DNA of 64,000 nucleotides from Harmothoe impar (taxonomy: Eukaryota > Annelida > Polychaeta > Phyllodocida > Polynoidae), in assembly GCA_947462335.1 (NCBI GenBank), contig OX381717.1:49581523-49645522 (forward strand), read 5' to 3'. The notes below the pieces were generated by a model, which worked only from the letters and a program-made list of their open reading frames with translations, was not told the origin of the DNA and did no database searches. The position numbers were made by a program, and so were the translations under genes. Position 1 is the stretch's first letter. Every line of letters starts with the position of its first letter. This document shows, one piece after another, positions 35,601 to 47,404 of the stretch.

Positions 35601-36708
35601 TTAGTTCCATTAAACTCCTGTCATTGGCTCTCATGTATTACATAACCATGTACTGTATTGGTAGTTTCTACTGTAGGGTTGACCCGACCATCACTATTAA
35701 TTGCACTTGATGCACTATAGCATTAATGAGTATCTTAAGGCTTACAGTATGTCTTATAGGGCGGAATGTGGCTTCCCAAATGGCAAGAGAACCGTGTAAC
35801 GACAGCGGAGAAAAGGGTGCAGGACCAACAGGAAAGCAGACAGACAGGCTAGAACCAACTGACAGTAATGAAGCAAAGGACAAAATAATGTGTATGTATA
35901 AGAAGTGCAATGTAGTACTAGCTGGTGTAGCCAATTTGAATATCTACTCTCCAGGAAAGTAATCACAAACCTCTGCAAAACTAGCGGAATACCCACCAGC
36001 CAACCTTTTATTCAAATGTGTGAAATCTGATTTGGCACAAATATATTGCCCTATGAAGCGGTTTCTTTATATATTGACAGCTTTCAGCTAATAAAAAAAG
36101 TCATAGCTAAGGACAGGATAAGCTCCATTACTGATTACAGAATTATGATGCTAGTAAATATCAAGTGATAAATGAACCCTGTGTGAATTGTACTGTTTAT
36201 CACAATTCCAATCTTTCCATTTCAAACAGCACATTGGAGCAGTTTGTCACAGGCAGAGATCATCACTATGGGTGACAAGGTGATACATCCTTTCCACCAA
36301 CGTGTTGATGCTATGCATGCCTTGAGTGTCTTACGACTGGTAGGAGATGAATTCTCAGAGGAATTAGAACAGAAGGCCGACCAATTTGGGATGGAAATAT
36401 CAAACAAGGAAGACTGCACAAGTATCTCTGTGTTCAACGGAGCAGTGTTCATTGTACAGCTTCTTTCAAAATTGGGTAAGAAAATGGGATGTTAATATTT
36501 TCTTTTAGGAAAAATAAGGTTTGGTATTCCAGTCATGATGTGATGGTTAATTATAAGTCCTATTCATAATGCCTATAAATGTAATGGTGTGATAAGCGAG
36601 TCCAATTTGTATTACAACAAATTTATATATACATGTACACTTCTTTCACCTACAGTTGTATCAGGCGATATTGTCTTGGCTGTGAGCCCAGAACAGGAAA
36701 GTGAATAA
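32686..36708 (+). CDS. C19 ubiquitin-specific protease module (3' exons)
   Basis: Exons: 32686-32808, 33378-33464, 33667-33748, 33945-33997, 34310-34386, 34655-34725, 34960-35037, 35191-35383, 35479-35548, 36230-36475 and 36656-36708 (TAA at 36706). All are GT-AG and in phase with the SWIM exons. The USP landmarks occur in order: Cys box GLQNGDNRCFAISVLQCL, QQ box NSQQCAAEYMMRM, zinc-knuckle pairs KCGRADC and YRCTSCQ, APPCVIIHINR, His box GVGHFVANVKRGDTWLHC followed by DD, and the terminal GYLLFFRK. Catalytic Cys and His are retained, so deubiquitinase activity is plausible. The QQ box has Cys where Asp is usual. An Asp/Glu-rich C-terminal extension follows. A 55-codon exon at 35760-35924 could be included without changing frame. 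Confidence 0.83.
33057..33286. repeat. intronic inverted repeat (hairpin MITE)
   Basis: Arms of about 47 bp or more, GGCTAAATGGATGTGGGGGT at about 33071 and its complement at about 33260, are about 85-90% alike around a ~130-bp spacer. They lie inside the intron between the first two protease exons. A short open frame next to the left arm is therefore not treated as an exon. Confidence 0.6.
35760..35924 (+). CDS. candidate cassette exon in the protease module
   Basis: Acceptor CTTATAG and donor CTGGTGTAG bracket 165 nt (55 codons), phase 1 at both ends. It is compatible with the exons ending 35548 and starting 36230 whether included or skipped. It encodes a polar, Glu/Asp/Lys-rich stretch with no known domain. 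The donor is weak, so this is tentative. Confidence 0.35.
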
Positions 36709-36825
36709 ATGAAATCTTCCTGCATCTTGGAATGAGCAGTGGATGAAATGGTACGACAACGGAGGAAGAAGGGTCATTAATTATTGTGCTGGACTTCAAA
36801 AAACTCTGTAACTGGAAGAAGGGTG

Positions 36826-36831
36826 AATAAA
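36826..36831 (+). terminator. poly(A) signal of the USP/MULE gene
   Basis: AATAAA about 120 nt after the stop. Another AATAAA overlaps the stop codon at 36704. Further AATAAA motifs occur downstream, so the true 3' end is not fixed. Confidence 0.45.
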
Positions 36832-36990
36832 TATATATCTAGGTAGGACAATGAGACATGCAGCATGATACTCAGAATGGACTACGCTGTTATCATGTTA
36901 ATTTGTTGAAGGAAATTACAGTAGGTTCTGTCAGGTTCTGATTTTCCTAGGTTGTGAAGGTCAATAGATGTTCCAAAGATGTTCCGGTCA

Positions 36991-37333
36991 CTGTATTGCT
37001 ATGAAGGAGGGGGGTGAAACTATCAGTTTGTGTTTTCACCATGGGAGAGAACTAATGTTCTCGTCTGCGGACGTCAGGACACACCGGTGGGGTGAGTGAG
37101 GCAAATGAAATGATGGTTTCTCTCTATGTTATGGATGTATAGGCAGTTTATCCAAACAATCTCACAGATCAAACAATGCAGATGTCTGGGTCAAATAAGA
37201 AATGGTACAGTTGTCAATTTCTTAATATTGTATTGCTATGAAGGAAGGGGTGAAACGATCAGTTTGTGTTTCCACCATAGGAGAGAAATAATAGTGTCGT
37301 CTGCAGACATCAGGGGGGACACACTAGTGGGGT
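36991..37333. repeat. ~100-bp direct duplication
   Basis: ATTGCTATGAAGGAGGGGGG... at 36991-37093 is repeated, with about 15% divergence, at 37229-37333 (both contain ATCAGTTTGTGTTTTCACCA or a close variant and end near AGTGGGG/GGTGGGG). No coding potential is evident. Confidence 0.65.
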
Positions 37334-37449
37334 GTGACAGTACTGAGCACAGACAGACAGACCAGTCCGCTCCCAGCTGGTGGCTTACGTATATGACTGA
37401 ACACATGTCATATGGACAGATGAAACATATATGTCAGCATGAATATAGA

Positions 37450-38395
37450 TAAAGGGCGGTGCTACATGATTGGCCTATGTATATATATATTTCAATATGT
37501 CATGGTGACATAACTGTCCCGTTTTAAACAGATTCAGAATGAATCAGCTGTTATGTCGTTTATACTAGCTATCTGTAAATGTATTTGAAAATAATCACTG
37601 CCAAAGTGAATGTAAGTAACAGCAAATACATTTCACATATCATGACAATTAAGATGCAGATTATGCAAGAAAGGTTATAATGGAAGCATATAATGGTAAC
37701 ATGCTGAAATAAGAATAATGGTTTCAGCTGTTTGAAGTAGCAATATGGGAATATGGGAAAAATTTGGTACTGAAATAGCAATATTTGTATTCTAAAGAGT
37801 GAGGCCTGTTGTGAAATAATAAATATATGGTAAGCAAATGTAAAACTTGTTGCATTGTTTTGTATTTACAATAACGGGTGATAACAGAATATATGGCCCC
37901 AATATTGAGTATGTCAGCCATATACCTGGTGTTACAACACGGATGCAGGTCTAGGTGATGTTATGGTGTGAAGCAAAGACTGTATAAAGTAATAGTGGTG
38001 CTATGTTTCATGTCGACTTGTTTCCATGTTATGATTTATATGTTGTTATGAAATGCATGCATGTCTAACAGTATGATAGATGTATTTTGATTAGCATCAT
38101 TTCAGTTCGTCATTGATGGATAATATCAAAATTTAACATTACTAATATTGCTAGTTTAACTTTGTATTTCACATCGTATCTTTAGCCCTATTTATGTGTT
38201 TCTATGTGACATGTATTCAGACATAGATATTATGAAAAGTTTAAGTAACAAAGTTTAATTTGGTTATTGCTGAAAGTTATTTGATTCTTACACTACTATA
38301 ACTGTTATCTTTCGTTATTACATGTTTCTCTTTTAAAAGTTATACTGACATAGATATAGTATATGTTAAATGTTCCTCTGGTTGATTCTTATAGC
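37450..38395. other. AT-rich intergenic or distal 3' UTR
   Basis: Nothing coding recognised between the duplicated block and the ribozyme. It could be a long 3' UTR of the upstream gene, but several AATAAA motifs intervene. Confidence 0.4.
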
Positions 38396-38399
38396 ATTG

Positions 38400-38613
38400 T
38401 TCTCTGCTGATGAGTCCCTGACAATGCTTTGAATCCATAACATGTGAAGGGCGAAACTAGACTGGTTCGGTTCAATTAGCTATCAAAGAGAGTATATATG
38501 GGGCGATTCCTAATAAACATGAAGAAGAAATATTCATGTAACTATAACCCTCCAAATATTTTATATGTTAAACAGCATACTGACAGTGAAATAGAACCAG
38601 TCTAGTCCAGAGG
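38400..38613 (+). ncRNA. hammerhead ribozyme, helix I open, extended helix III
   Basis: All conserved core elements are present in order. Core CTGATGA is at 38407-38413, followed by G (38414) opening helix II. C (38452) then GAAA (38453-38456) closes it. The helix III 5' strand CTAGACTGGTTC (38457-38468) pairs over 12 perfect base pairs with GAACCAGTCTAG (38594-38605). The substrate triplet follows as G-T-C, with cleavage predicted after C38607. Helix I is CTCTG (38402-38406) with CAGAG (38608-38612) plus a wobble pair. Helix II is a G-C pair, a bulged U and CCCT/AGGG, or GUCC/GGGC with one wobble. The 125-nt helix III loop contains AATAAA at about 38512. Metazoan hammerheads occur in Penelope-like elements, retrozymes and, in a discontinuous form, rodent CLEC2 3' UTRs. 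Which of these applies is unknown. Confidence 0.8.
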
Positions 38614-39149
38614 TTTCTTAAATATCTCTAGCTCACCCATAAATCAGTATGAACATGTGATGAACATGACCTGTCTTGAAAAATGTACAGTAAAATTACG
38701 CCTGAACGCATTTGTTGTAAGAAACTTTTGAAGGTAACATGCAAAATACTTTGCCCAAATTCTATTCCATACATTCCTATGGTAAGAAAATCCTGGTTTT
38801 ACAAACCTTTTCAGTTGTAAATTCACTGACAACAAAATTATTTTTAGGCTGTGTATTGCATACTGGATGGCTGGAGGGGTTGTGTGCATCCAGCACAGGT
38901 GTCACACACAAGAGTTTGGTCATAACGTCATGTGTATGGTACCCAGGTTCGATTCCTGGCTTGGTCTGGAAATATTATGCTGGAGCGGAAGTGGACAGAG
39001 TGACCAATGGTCCAGCCATACACATGATGTAGAATTACCAATAATAATTCTGTACGCCGCACCCTGACTTTGGCCCGATTCCGCAAGATGGTTACAGTCA
39101 ATGATTACAGTCAATTTAGTACTGTAGTGTAATTGCAAAAACTCTTGTA
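38614..39149. other. intergenic; fragment of TATAAGCCGC-type MITE near 39050
   Basis: GTACGCCGCACCCTGACTTT at about 39051 resembles the body of the element at 56496-56721. An isolated CACACAAGAGTTTGG...GATTCCTGGC stretch at about 38905-38960 carries a B-box-like GGTTCGATTCC (about 38947), but no tRNA cloverleaf could be drawn. Confidence 0.4.
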
Positions 39150-40424
39150 TAACTTAGATGCATGACCAAGGATGATAGTACAGGTGTTCGATACATGACC
39201 AGGGATGTTTTTATAGGGGGTTAGATATATGTGACCAGGGATGTTTTATAGGGGGTTAGATACGTGACCAGGGATGTTTCTATAGGCAGTTAGATGCATG
39301 ACCAGGGATGATAGTACAGGTGTTAGATACGTGGCCAGGGATGTTTCTATAGGCAGTTAAATGCATGACCAGGGATGATAGTACAGGTGTTAGATACATG
39401 ACCAGGGATGTTTTATAGGGGGTTAGATACGTGACCAGGAATGTTTCTATAGGCAGTTAGATGATGACCAGGGATGATAGTACAGGGGTTAGATACGTGA
39501 CCAGGGATGTTTTTATAGGGGGTTAGGTACGTGACCAGGGATGTTTTTATAGGGGTTAAATACATGACCAGGAATGTTTCTATAGGCAGTTAGATGCATG
39601 ACCAGGGATGATAGTACAGGTGTCAGATACGTGGCCAGGGATGTTATATAGGGGGTAAGATACGTGGCTAGGGATGTTTCTATAGGCAGTTAGATGCATG
39701 ACCAGGGATGATAGTACAGGGTTAGATACATGACCAGGGATGTTTTTATAGGGGGTTAGATACGTGACCAGGGATGTTTTTATAGGGGGTTAGATACATG
39801 ACCAGGGAGGTTTTTATAGGGGGTTAGATACTTGATGATAGATACGTGGCCAGGGATGTTATATAGGGGGTAAGATACGTGGCTAGGGATGTTTCTATAG
39901 GCAGTTAGATGCATGACCAGGGATGATAGTACAGGGTTAGATACATGACCAGGGATGTTTTTATAGGGGGTTAGATACGTGACCAGGGATGTTTTTATAG
40001 GGGGTTAGATACATGACCAGGGAGGTTTTTATAGGGGGTTAGATACTTGATGATAGCACGTGACCAGGGATGTTTCTATGGGCAGTTAGATGCATGACCA
40101 GGGATGATAGTACAGGTGTTAGATACATGACCAGGGATGTTTTTATAGGGGGTTAGATACGTGACCAGGGATGTTTTTATAGGGGGTTAGATACGTGACC
40201 AGGGAGGTTTTTATAGGGGGTTAGATACTTGATGATAGCACATGACCAGGGATGTTTCTATGGGCAGTTAGATGATGACCAGGGATGATAGTACAGGTGT
40301 TAGATACGTGGCCAGGGATGTTTTTATAGGGGGTTAGATATGTGACCAGTAATGTTTCTATAGGCAGTTAGATGCATGACCAGGGATGATAGTATAGGTG
40401 TTAGATACGTGACCAGGGATGTTC
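39150..40424. repeat. ~36-bp minisatellite array
   Basis: About 35 tandem units of the form TTAGATACGTGACCAGGGAT plus GTTTTTATAGGGGG, interspersed with a variant GATGCATGACCAGGGATGAT AGTACAGG. A block of about 210 bp (starting GTGGCCAGGGATGTTATATA near 39632) is itself repeated at about 39845. The array runs directly into the 182-bp satellite at about 40425 without unique sequence between. Confidence 0.9.
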
Positions 40425-43400
40425 TTTTACTTTGGTCAGCTATTTTGAGGTATTTGGCAAACCTTCTCAGCTACTTTGAGGTATTTGGCAAACCTTCTGA
40501 GTGTTAGAATGAAATTATATTGAATGGGGCAATCAGAATATACTGCATGGAGTGTCTGTTGGTCGTCATAGAGATTGCATCTACGAGAATAGGTATATAG
40601 GCCCCAAATTTCAGATGGATGAAACAATACTTATTTCTTTTACTTTGGTCAGCTACTTTGAGGTATTTGGCAAACCTTCTGAGTGTTAGAATGAAATTAT
40701 ATTGAATGGGGCAATCAGAATATACCGTATGGGGTGTCCATTGGTCACCGTTGAATTAGCACCTAAGAGAATAGGTGTAGGAATGCCAAATATCAGATAG
40801 ATGAAACAATACTTATTTCTCTTACTTTGGTCAGCTACTTTGAGGTATTTGGCAAACCTTCTGAGTGTTAGAATGAAATTATATTGAATGGGGCAATCAG
40901 AATATATTGTATGGGGTGTCCCTTGGTCACCGTTGAATTAGCACCTACGCGAATAGGTGTATGAATGCCAAATATCAGATAGATGAAACAATACTTATTT
41001 CTTTTACTTTGGTCAGCTAGATTGAGGTATTTGGCAAACCTTCTGAGTGTTAGAATGAAATTGTATTGAATGGGGCAATCAGAATATACTGCATGGAGTG
41101 TCTGTTGGTCGTCATAGAGATTGCATCTACGAGAATAGGTATATAGGCCCCAAATTTCAGATGGATGAAACAATACTTATTTCTTTTACTTTGGTCAGCT
41201 ACTTTGAGGTATTTGGCAAACCTTCTGAGTGTTAGAATGAAATTATATTGAATGGGGCAATCAGAATATACCGTATGGGGTGTCCATTGGTCACCGTTGA
41301 ATTAGCACCTAAGAGAATAGGTGTAGGAATGCCAAATATCAGATAGATGAAACAATACTTATTTCTCTTACTTTGGTCAGCTACTTTGAGGTATTTGGCA
41401 AACCTTCTGAGTATTAGAATGAAATTATATTGAATGGGGCAATCAGAATATACTGCATGGAGTGTCTGTTGGTCGTCATAGAGATTCATCTACGAGAATA
41501 GGTATATAGGCCCCAAATTTCAGATGGATGAAACAATACTTATTTCTTTTACTTTGGTCAGCTACTTTGAGGTATTTGGCAAACCTTCTGAGTGTTAGAA
41601 TGAAATTATATTGAATGGGGCAATCAGAATATACCGTATGGGGTGTCCATTGGTCACCGTTGAATTAGCACCTAAGAGAATAGGTGTAGGAATGCCAAAT
41701 ATCAGATAGATGAAACAATACTTATTTCTCTTACTTTGGTCAGCTACTTTGAGGTATTTGGCAAACCTTCTGAGTGTTAGAATGAAATTATATTGAATGG
41801 GGCAATCAGAATATATTGTATGGGGTGTCCCTTGGTCACCGTTGAATTAGCACCTACGCGAATAGGTGTATGAATGCCAAATATCAGATAGATGAAACAA
41901 TACTTATTTCTTTTACTTTGGTCAGCTAGATTGAGGTATTTGGCAAACCTTCTGAGTGTTAGAATGAAATTGTATTGAATGGGGCAATCAGAATATACTG
42001 CATGGAGTGTCTGTTGGTCGTCATAGAGATTGCATCTACGAGAATAGGTATATAGGCCCCAAATTTCAGATGGATGAAACAATACTTATTTCTTTTACTT
42101 TGGTCAGCTACTTTGAGGTATTTGGCAAACCTTCTGAGTGTTAGAATGAAATTATATTGAATGGGGCAATCAGAATATACCGTATGGGGTGTCCATTGGT
42201 CACCGTTGAATTAGCACCTAAGAGAATAGGTGTAGGAATGCCAAATATCAGATAGATGAAACAATACTTATTTCTCTTACTTTGGTCAGCTACTTTGAGG
42301 TATTTGGCAAACCTTCTGAGTGTTAGAATGAAATTATATTGAATGGGGCAATCAGAATATATTGTATGGGGTGTCCCTTGGTCACCGTTGAATTAGCACC
42401 TACGCGAATAGGTGTATGAATGCCAAATATCAGATAGATGAAACAATACTTATTTCTTTTACTTTGGTCAGCTAGATTGAGGTATTTGGCAAACCTTCTG
42501 AGTGTTAGAATGAAATTGTATTGAATGGGGCAATCAGAATATACTGCATGGAGTGTCTGTTGGTCGTCATAGAGATTGCATCTACGAGAATAGGTATATA
42601 GGCCCCAAATTTCAGATGGATGAAACAATACTTATTTCTTTTACTTTGGTCAGCTACTTTGAGGTATTTGGCAAACCTTCTGAGTGTTAGAATGAAATTA
42701 TATTGAATGGGGCAATCAGAATATACCGTATGGGGTGTCCATTGGTCACCGTTGAATTAGCACCTAAGAGAATAGGTGTAGGAATGCCAAATATCAGATA
42801 GATGAAACAATACTTATTTCTCTTACTTTGGTCAGCTACTTTGAGGTATTTGGCAAACCTTCTGAGTGTTAGAATGAAATTATATTGAATGGGGCAATCA
42901 GAATATATTGTATGGGGTGTCCCTTGGTCACCGTTGAATTAGCACCTACGCGAATAGGTGTATGAATGCCAAATATCAGATAGATGAAACAATACTTATT
43001 TCTTTTACTTTGGTCAGCTAGATTGAGGTATTTGGCAAACCTTCTGAGTGTTAGAATGAAATTGTATTGAATGGGGCAATCAGAATATACAGTATGGGGT
43101 GTCCATTGGTCACCGTTGAATTAGCACCTAAGAGAATAGAATACTTATTTCTCTTACTTTGGTCAGCTACTTTGAGGTATTTGGCAAACCTTCTGCGTGT
43201 TAGAATGAAATTATATTGAATGGGGCAATCAGAATATACTGCATGGAGTGTCTGTTGGTCGTCATAGAGATTGCATCTACGAGAATAGGTATATAGGCCC
43301 CAAATTTCAGATGGATGAAACAATACTTATTTCTTTTACTTTGGTCAGCTACTTTGAGGTATTTGGCAAACCTTCTGAGTGTTAGAATGAAATTATATTG

Positions 43401-46400
43401 AATGGGGCAATCAGAATATACCGTATGGGGTGTCCATTGGTCACCGTTGAATTAGCACCTAAGAGAATAGGTGTAGGAATGCCAAATATCAGATAGATGA
43501 AACAATACTTATTTCTCTTACTTTGGTCAGCTACTTTGAGGTATTTGGCAAACCTTCTGAGTGTTAGAATGAAATTATATTGAATGGGGCAATCAGAATA
43601 TATTGTATGGGGTGTCCCTTGGTCACCGTTGAATTAGCACCTACGCGAATAGGTGTATGAATGCCAAATATCAGATAGATGAAACAATACTTATTTCTTT
43701 TACTTTGGTCAGCTAGATTGAGGTATTTGGCAAACCTTCTGAGTGTTAGAATGAAATTGTATTGAATGGGGCAATCAGAATATACAGTATGGGGTGTCCA
43801 TTGGTCACCGTTGAATTAGCACCTAAGAGAATAGAATACTTATTTCTCTTACTTTGGTCAGCTACTTTGAGGTATTTGGCAAACCTTCTGCGTGTTAGAA
43901 TGAAATTATATTGAATGGGGCAATCAGAATATACTGCATGGAGTGTCTGTTGGTCGTCATAGAGATTGCATCTACGAGAATAGGTATATAGGCCCCAAAT
44001 TTCAGATGGATGAAACAATACTTATTTCTTTTACTTTGGTCAGCTACTTTGAGGTATTTGGCAAACCTTCTGAGTGTTAGAATGAAATTATATTGAATGG
44101 GGCAATCAGAATATACCGTATGGGGTGTCCATTGGTCACCGTTGAATTAGCACCTAAGAGAATAGGTGTAGGAATGCCAAATATCAGATAGATGAAACAA
44201 TACTTATTTCTCTTACTTTGGTCAGCTACTTTGAGGTATTTGGCAAACCTTCTGAGTATTAGAATGAAATTATATTGAATGGGGCAATCAGAATATACAG
44301 TGTGGGGTGTCCATTGGTCACCGTTGAATTAGCACCTAAGAGAATAGGTGTAGGAATGCCAAATATCAGATAGATGAAACAATACTTATTTCTCTTACTT
44401 TGGTCAGCTACTTTGAGGTATTTGGCAAACCTTCTGAGTATTAGAATGAAATTATATTGAATGGGGCAATCAGAATATACTGCATGGAGTGTCTGTTGGT
44501 CGTCATAGAGATTGCATCTACGAGAATAGGTATATAGGCCCCAAATTTCAGATGGATGAAACAATACTTATTTCTTTTACTTTGGTCAGCTACTTTGAGG
44601 TATTTGGCAAACCTTCTGAGTGTTAGAATGAAATTATATTGAATGGGGCAATCAGAATATACCATATGGGGTGTCCGTTGGTCACCGTTGAATTAGCACC
44701 TACAAGAATAGGTGTATGAATGCCAAATATCAGATAGATGAAACAATACTTATTTCTTTTACTTTGGTCAGCTACTTTGAGGTATTTGGCAAACCTTCTG
44801 AGTGTTAGAATGAAATTATATTGAATGGGGCAATCAGAATATACCATATGGGGTGTCCCTTGGTCACCGTTGAATTAGCACCTACAAGAACAGGTGTATG
44901 AATGCCAAATATCAGATAGATGAAACAATACTTATTTCTTTTACTTTGGTCAGCTACTTTGAGGTATTTGGCAAACCTTCTGAGTGTTAGAATGAAATTA
45001 TATTGCATGGGGCAATCAGAATATACCATATGGGGTGTCCCTTGGTCACCGTTGAATTAGCACCTACAAGAACAGGTGTATGAATGCCAAATAGCAGATG
45101 GATGAAACAATACTTATTTCTTTTACTTTGGTCAGCTACTTTGAGGTATTTGGCAAACCTTCTGAGTGTTAGAATGAAATTATATTGAATGGGGCAATCA
45201 GAATATACCATATGGGGTGTCCGTTGGTCACCGTTGAATTAGCACCTACAAGAATAGGTGTATGAATGCCAAATATCAGATAGATGAAACAATACTTATT
45301 TCTCTTACTTTGGTCAGCTACTTTGAGGTATTTGGCAAACCTTCTGAGTATTAGAATGAAATTATATTGAATGGGGCAATCAGAATATACTGCATGGAGT
45401 GTCCATTGGTCACCGTTGAATTAGCACCTAAGAGAATAGGTGTAGGAATGCCAAATATCAGATAGATGAAACAATACTTATTTCTTTTACTTTGGTCAGC
45501 TACTTTGAGGTATTTGGCAAACCTTCTGAGTATTAGAATGAAATTATATTGAATGGGGCAATCAGAATATACCATATGGGGTGTCCCTTGGTCACCGTTG
45601 AATTAGCACCTACAAGAACAGGTGTAGGAATGCCAAATATCAGATAGATGAAACAATACTTATTTCTTTTACTTTGGTCAGCTACTTTGAGGTATTTGGC
45701 AAACCTTCTGAGTGTTAGAATGAAATTATATTGAATGGGGCAATCAGAATATACCGTATGGGGTGTCCATTGGTCACCGTTGAATTAGCACCTAAGAGAA
45801 TAGGTGTAGGAATGCCAAATATCAGATAGATGAAACAATACTTATTTCTCTTACTTTGGTCAGCTACTTTGAGGTATTTGGCAAACCTTCTGAGTATTAG
45901 AATGAAATTATATTGAATGGGGCAATCAGAATATACTGCATGGAGTGTCTGTTGGTCGTCATAGAGATTCATCTACGAGAATAGGTATATAGGCCCCAAA
46001 TTTCAGATGGATGAAACAATACTTATTTCTTTTACTTTGGTCAGCTACTTTGAGGTATTTGGCAAACCTTCTGAGTGTTAGAATGAAATTATATTGAATG
46101 GGGCAATCAGAATATACCATATGGGGTGTCCCTTGGTCACCGTTAAATTAGCACCTACAAGAACAGGTGTATGAATGCCAAATATCAGATAGATGAAACA
46201 ATACTTATTTCTTTTACTTTGGTCAGCTACTTTGAGGTATTTGGCAAACCTTCTGAGTGTTAGAATGAAATTATATTGAATGGGGCAATCAGAATATACC
46301 GTATGGGGTGTCCATTGGTCACCGTTGAATTAGCACCTAAGAGAATAGGTGTAGGAATGCCAAATATCAGATAGATGAAACAATACTTATTTCTCTTACT

Positions 46401-46808
46401 TTGGTCAGCTACTTTGAGGTATTTGGCAAACCTTCTGAGTATTAGAATGAAATTATATTGAATGGGGCAATCAGAATATACCGTATGGGGTGTCCATTGG
46501 TCACCATTGAATTAGCACCTAAGAGAATAGGTGTAGGAATGCCAAATATCAGATAGATGAAACAATACTTATTTCTTTTACTTTGGTCAGCTACTTTGAG
46601 GTATTTGGCAAACCTTCTGAGTGTTAGAATGAAATTATATTGAATGGGGCAATCAGAATATACTGCATGGAGTGTCTGTTGGTCGTCATAGAGATTGCAT
46701 CTACAAGAATAGGTATATAGGCCCCAAATTTCAGATGGATGAAACAATACTTATTTCTCTTACTTTGGTCAGCTACTTTGAGGTATTTGGCAAACCTTCT
46801 GAGTGTTA
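40425..46808. repeat. 182-bp satellite, ~35 monomers with nested higher-order units
   Basis: Each monomer contains TTACTTTGGTCAGCTACTTT, TTAGAATGAAATTATATTGA and GATGAAACAATACTTATTTC. Three variable middles are distinguishable: GTCGTCATAGAGATTGCATC (A), TCACCGTTGAATTAGCACCT with AAGAGAATAGGTGTAGG (B), and the same with ACGCGAATAGG (C). Between about 40.9 and 43 kb they recur as A-B-C, a 546-bp unit. A shortened monomer lacking about 33 bp is itself duplicated 695 bp apart (about 43130 and 43825). From 44.5 kb, simpler 182-bp periodicity prevails. Recurrent minus-strand open frames of 74-101 codons simply follow the repeat; none shows a recognisable domain. Confidence 0.93.
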
Positions 46809-47404
46809 GACAATTCTGTATTAGTATTCTGACAAGAAAGTCTTAATATTATGTTAGACAGGACTCCAATCTCAACTACTATTCATATACTGGAGGGGTT
46901 TGGTTATTTAGTATTGCCAAAAGCCCACACTTGGCAGTACTGAGTGGAGAGGGGCCTGGAGGTTTTCCATTGCTCACAAACAACTAGCCTGGTGTACAGT
47001 ACAAGTCCATGACCTAACACTTTCACCACTGGCTGAGGATGTGAGTATGGCCTTAATTTAGGGCCAAATCAGTCCTAATTCGGGTGAAAGATGTATCTAG
47101 GACCTAAACGTGTACTCAGTATTATGTGAAATAACAGCCAAATTGACCAAGAAGGGCACTGGATACCTGAAAATCATATTCAAAATGTAAAAGCGTATTC
47201 TGCCTCAAAATGAGGTCAAAAAGCGTACTAATACGCCAAAAGCGTACTAGTTGGCAGCCCTGAGAACGTAAAATATTTCATTATCGTCAGTAAAAATGTC
47301 AGATGGAACAAACTTAACATATGTGGTATGTACTGGGAAAAGGGTCCTTAGTGTACCCTGCACTAAAGTTCCTTTTCACAGATTGTGTCACATTATTTCT
47401 TCAT
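46809..47404. other. intergenic, nothing recognised
   Basis: Unique-looking sequence between the satellite and its outlying relic; no coding exon seen. Confidence 0.45.

Noticed and set aside
38940..38960. tRNA B-box-like GGTTCGATTCC
   Set aside because: No matching A box or acceptor stem could be found at the right spacing; probably a SINE fragment or chance.
40436..46747. Repeated minus-strand 74-101-codon frames, at first sight a tandem gene family
   Set aside because: They coincide exactly with the 182-bp satellite period, start and stop at different monomer points and lack any recognisable motif or splice context.
39150..46808. CRISPR-like repeat arrays
   Set aside because: Repeats are contiguous with no unique spacers, in a eukaryotic genome; they are minisatellite and satellite DNA.
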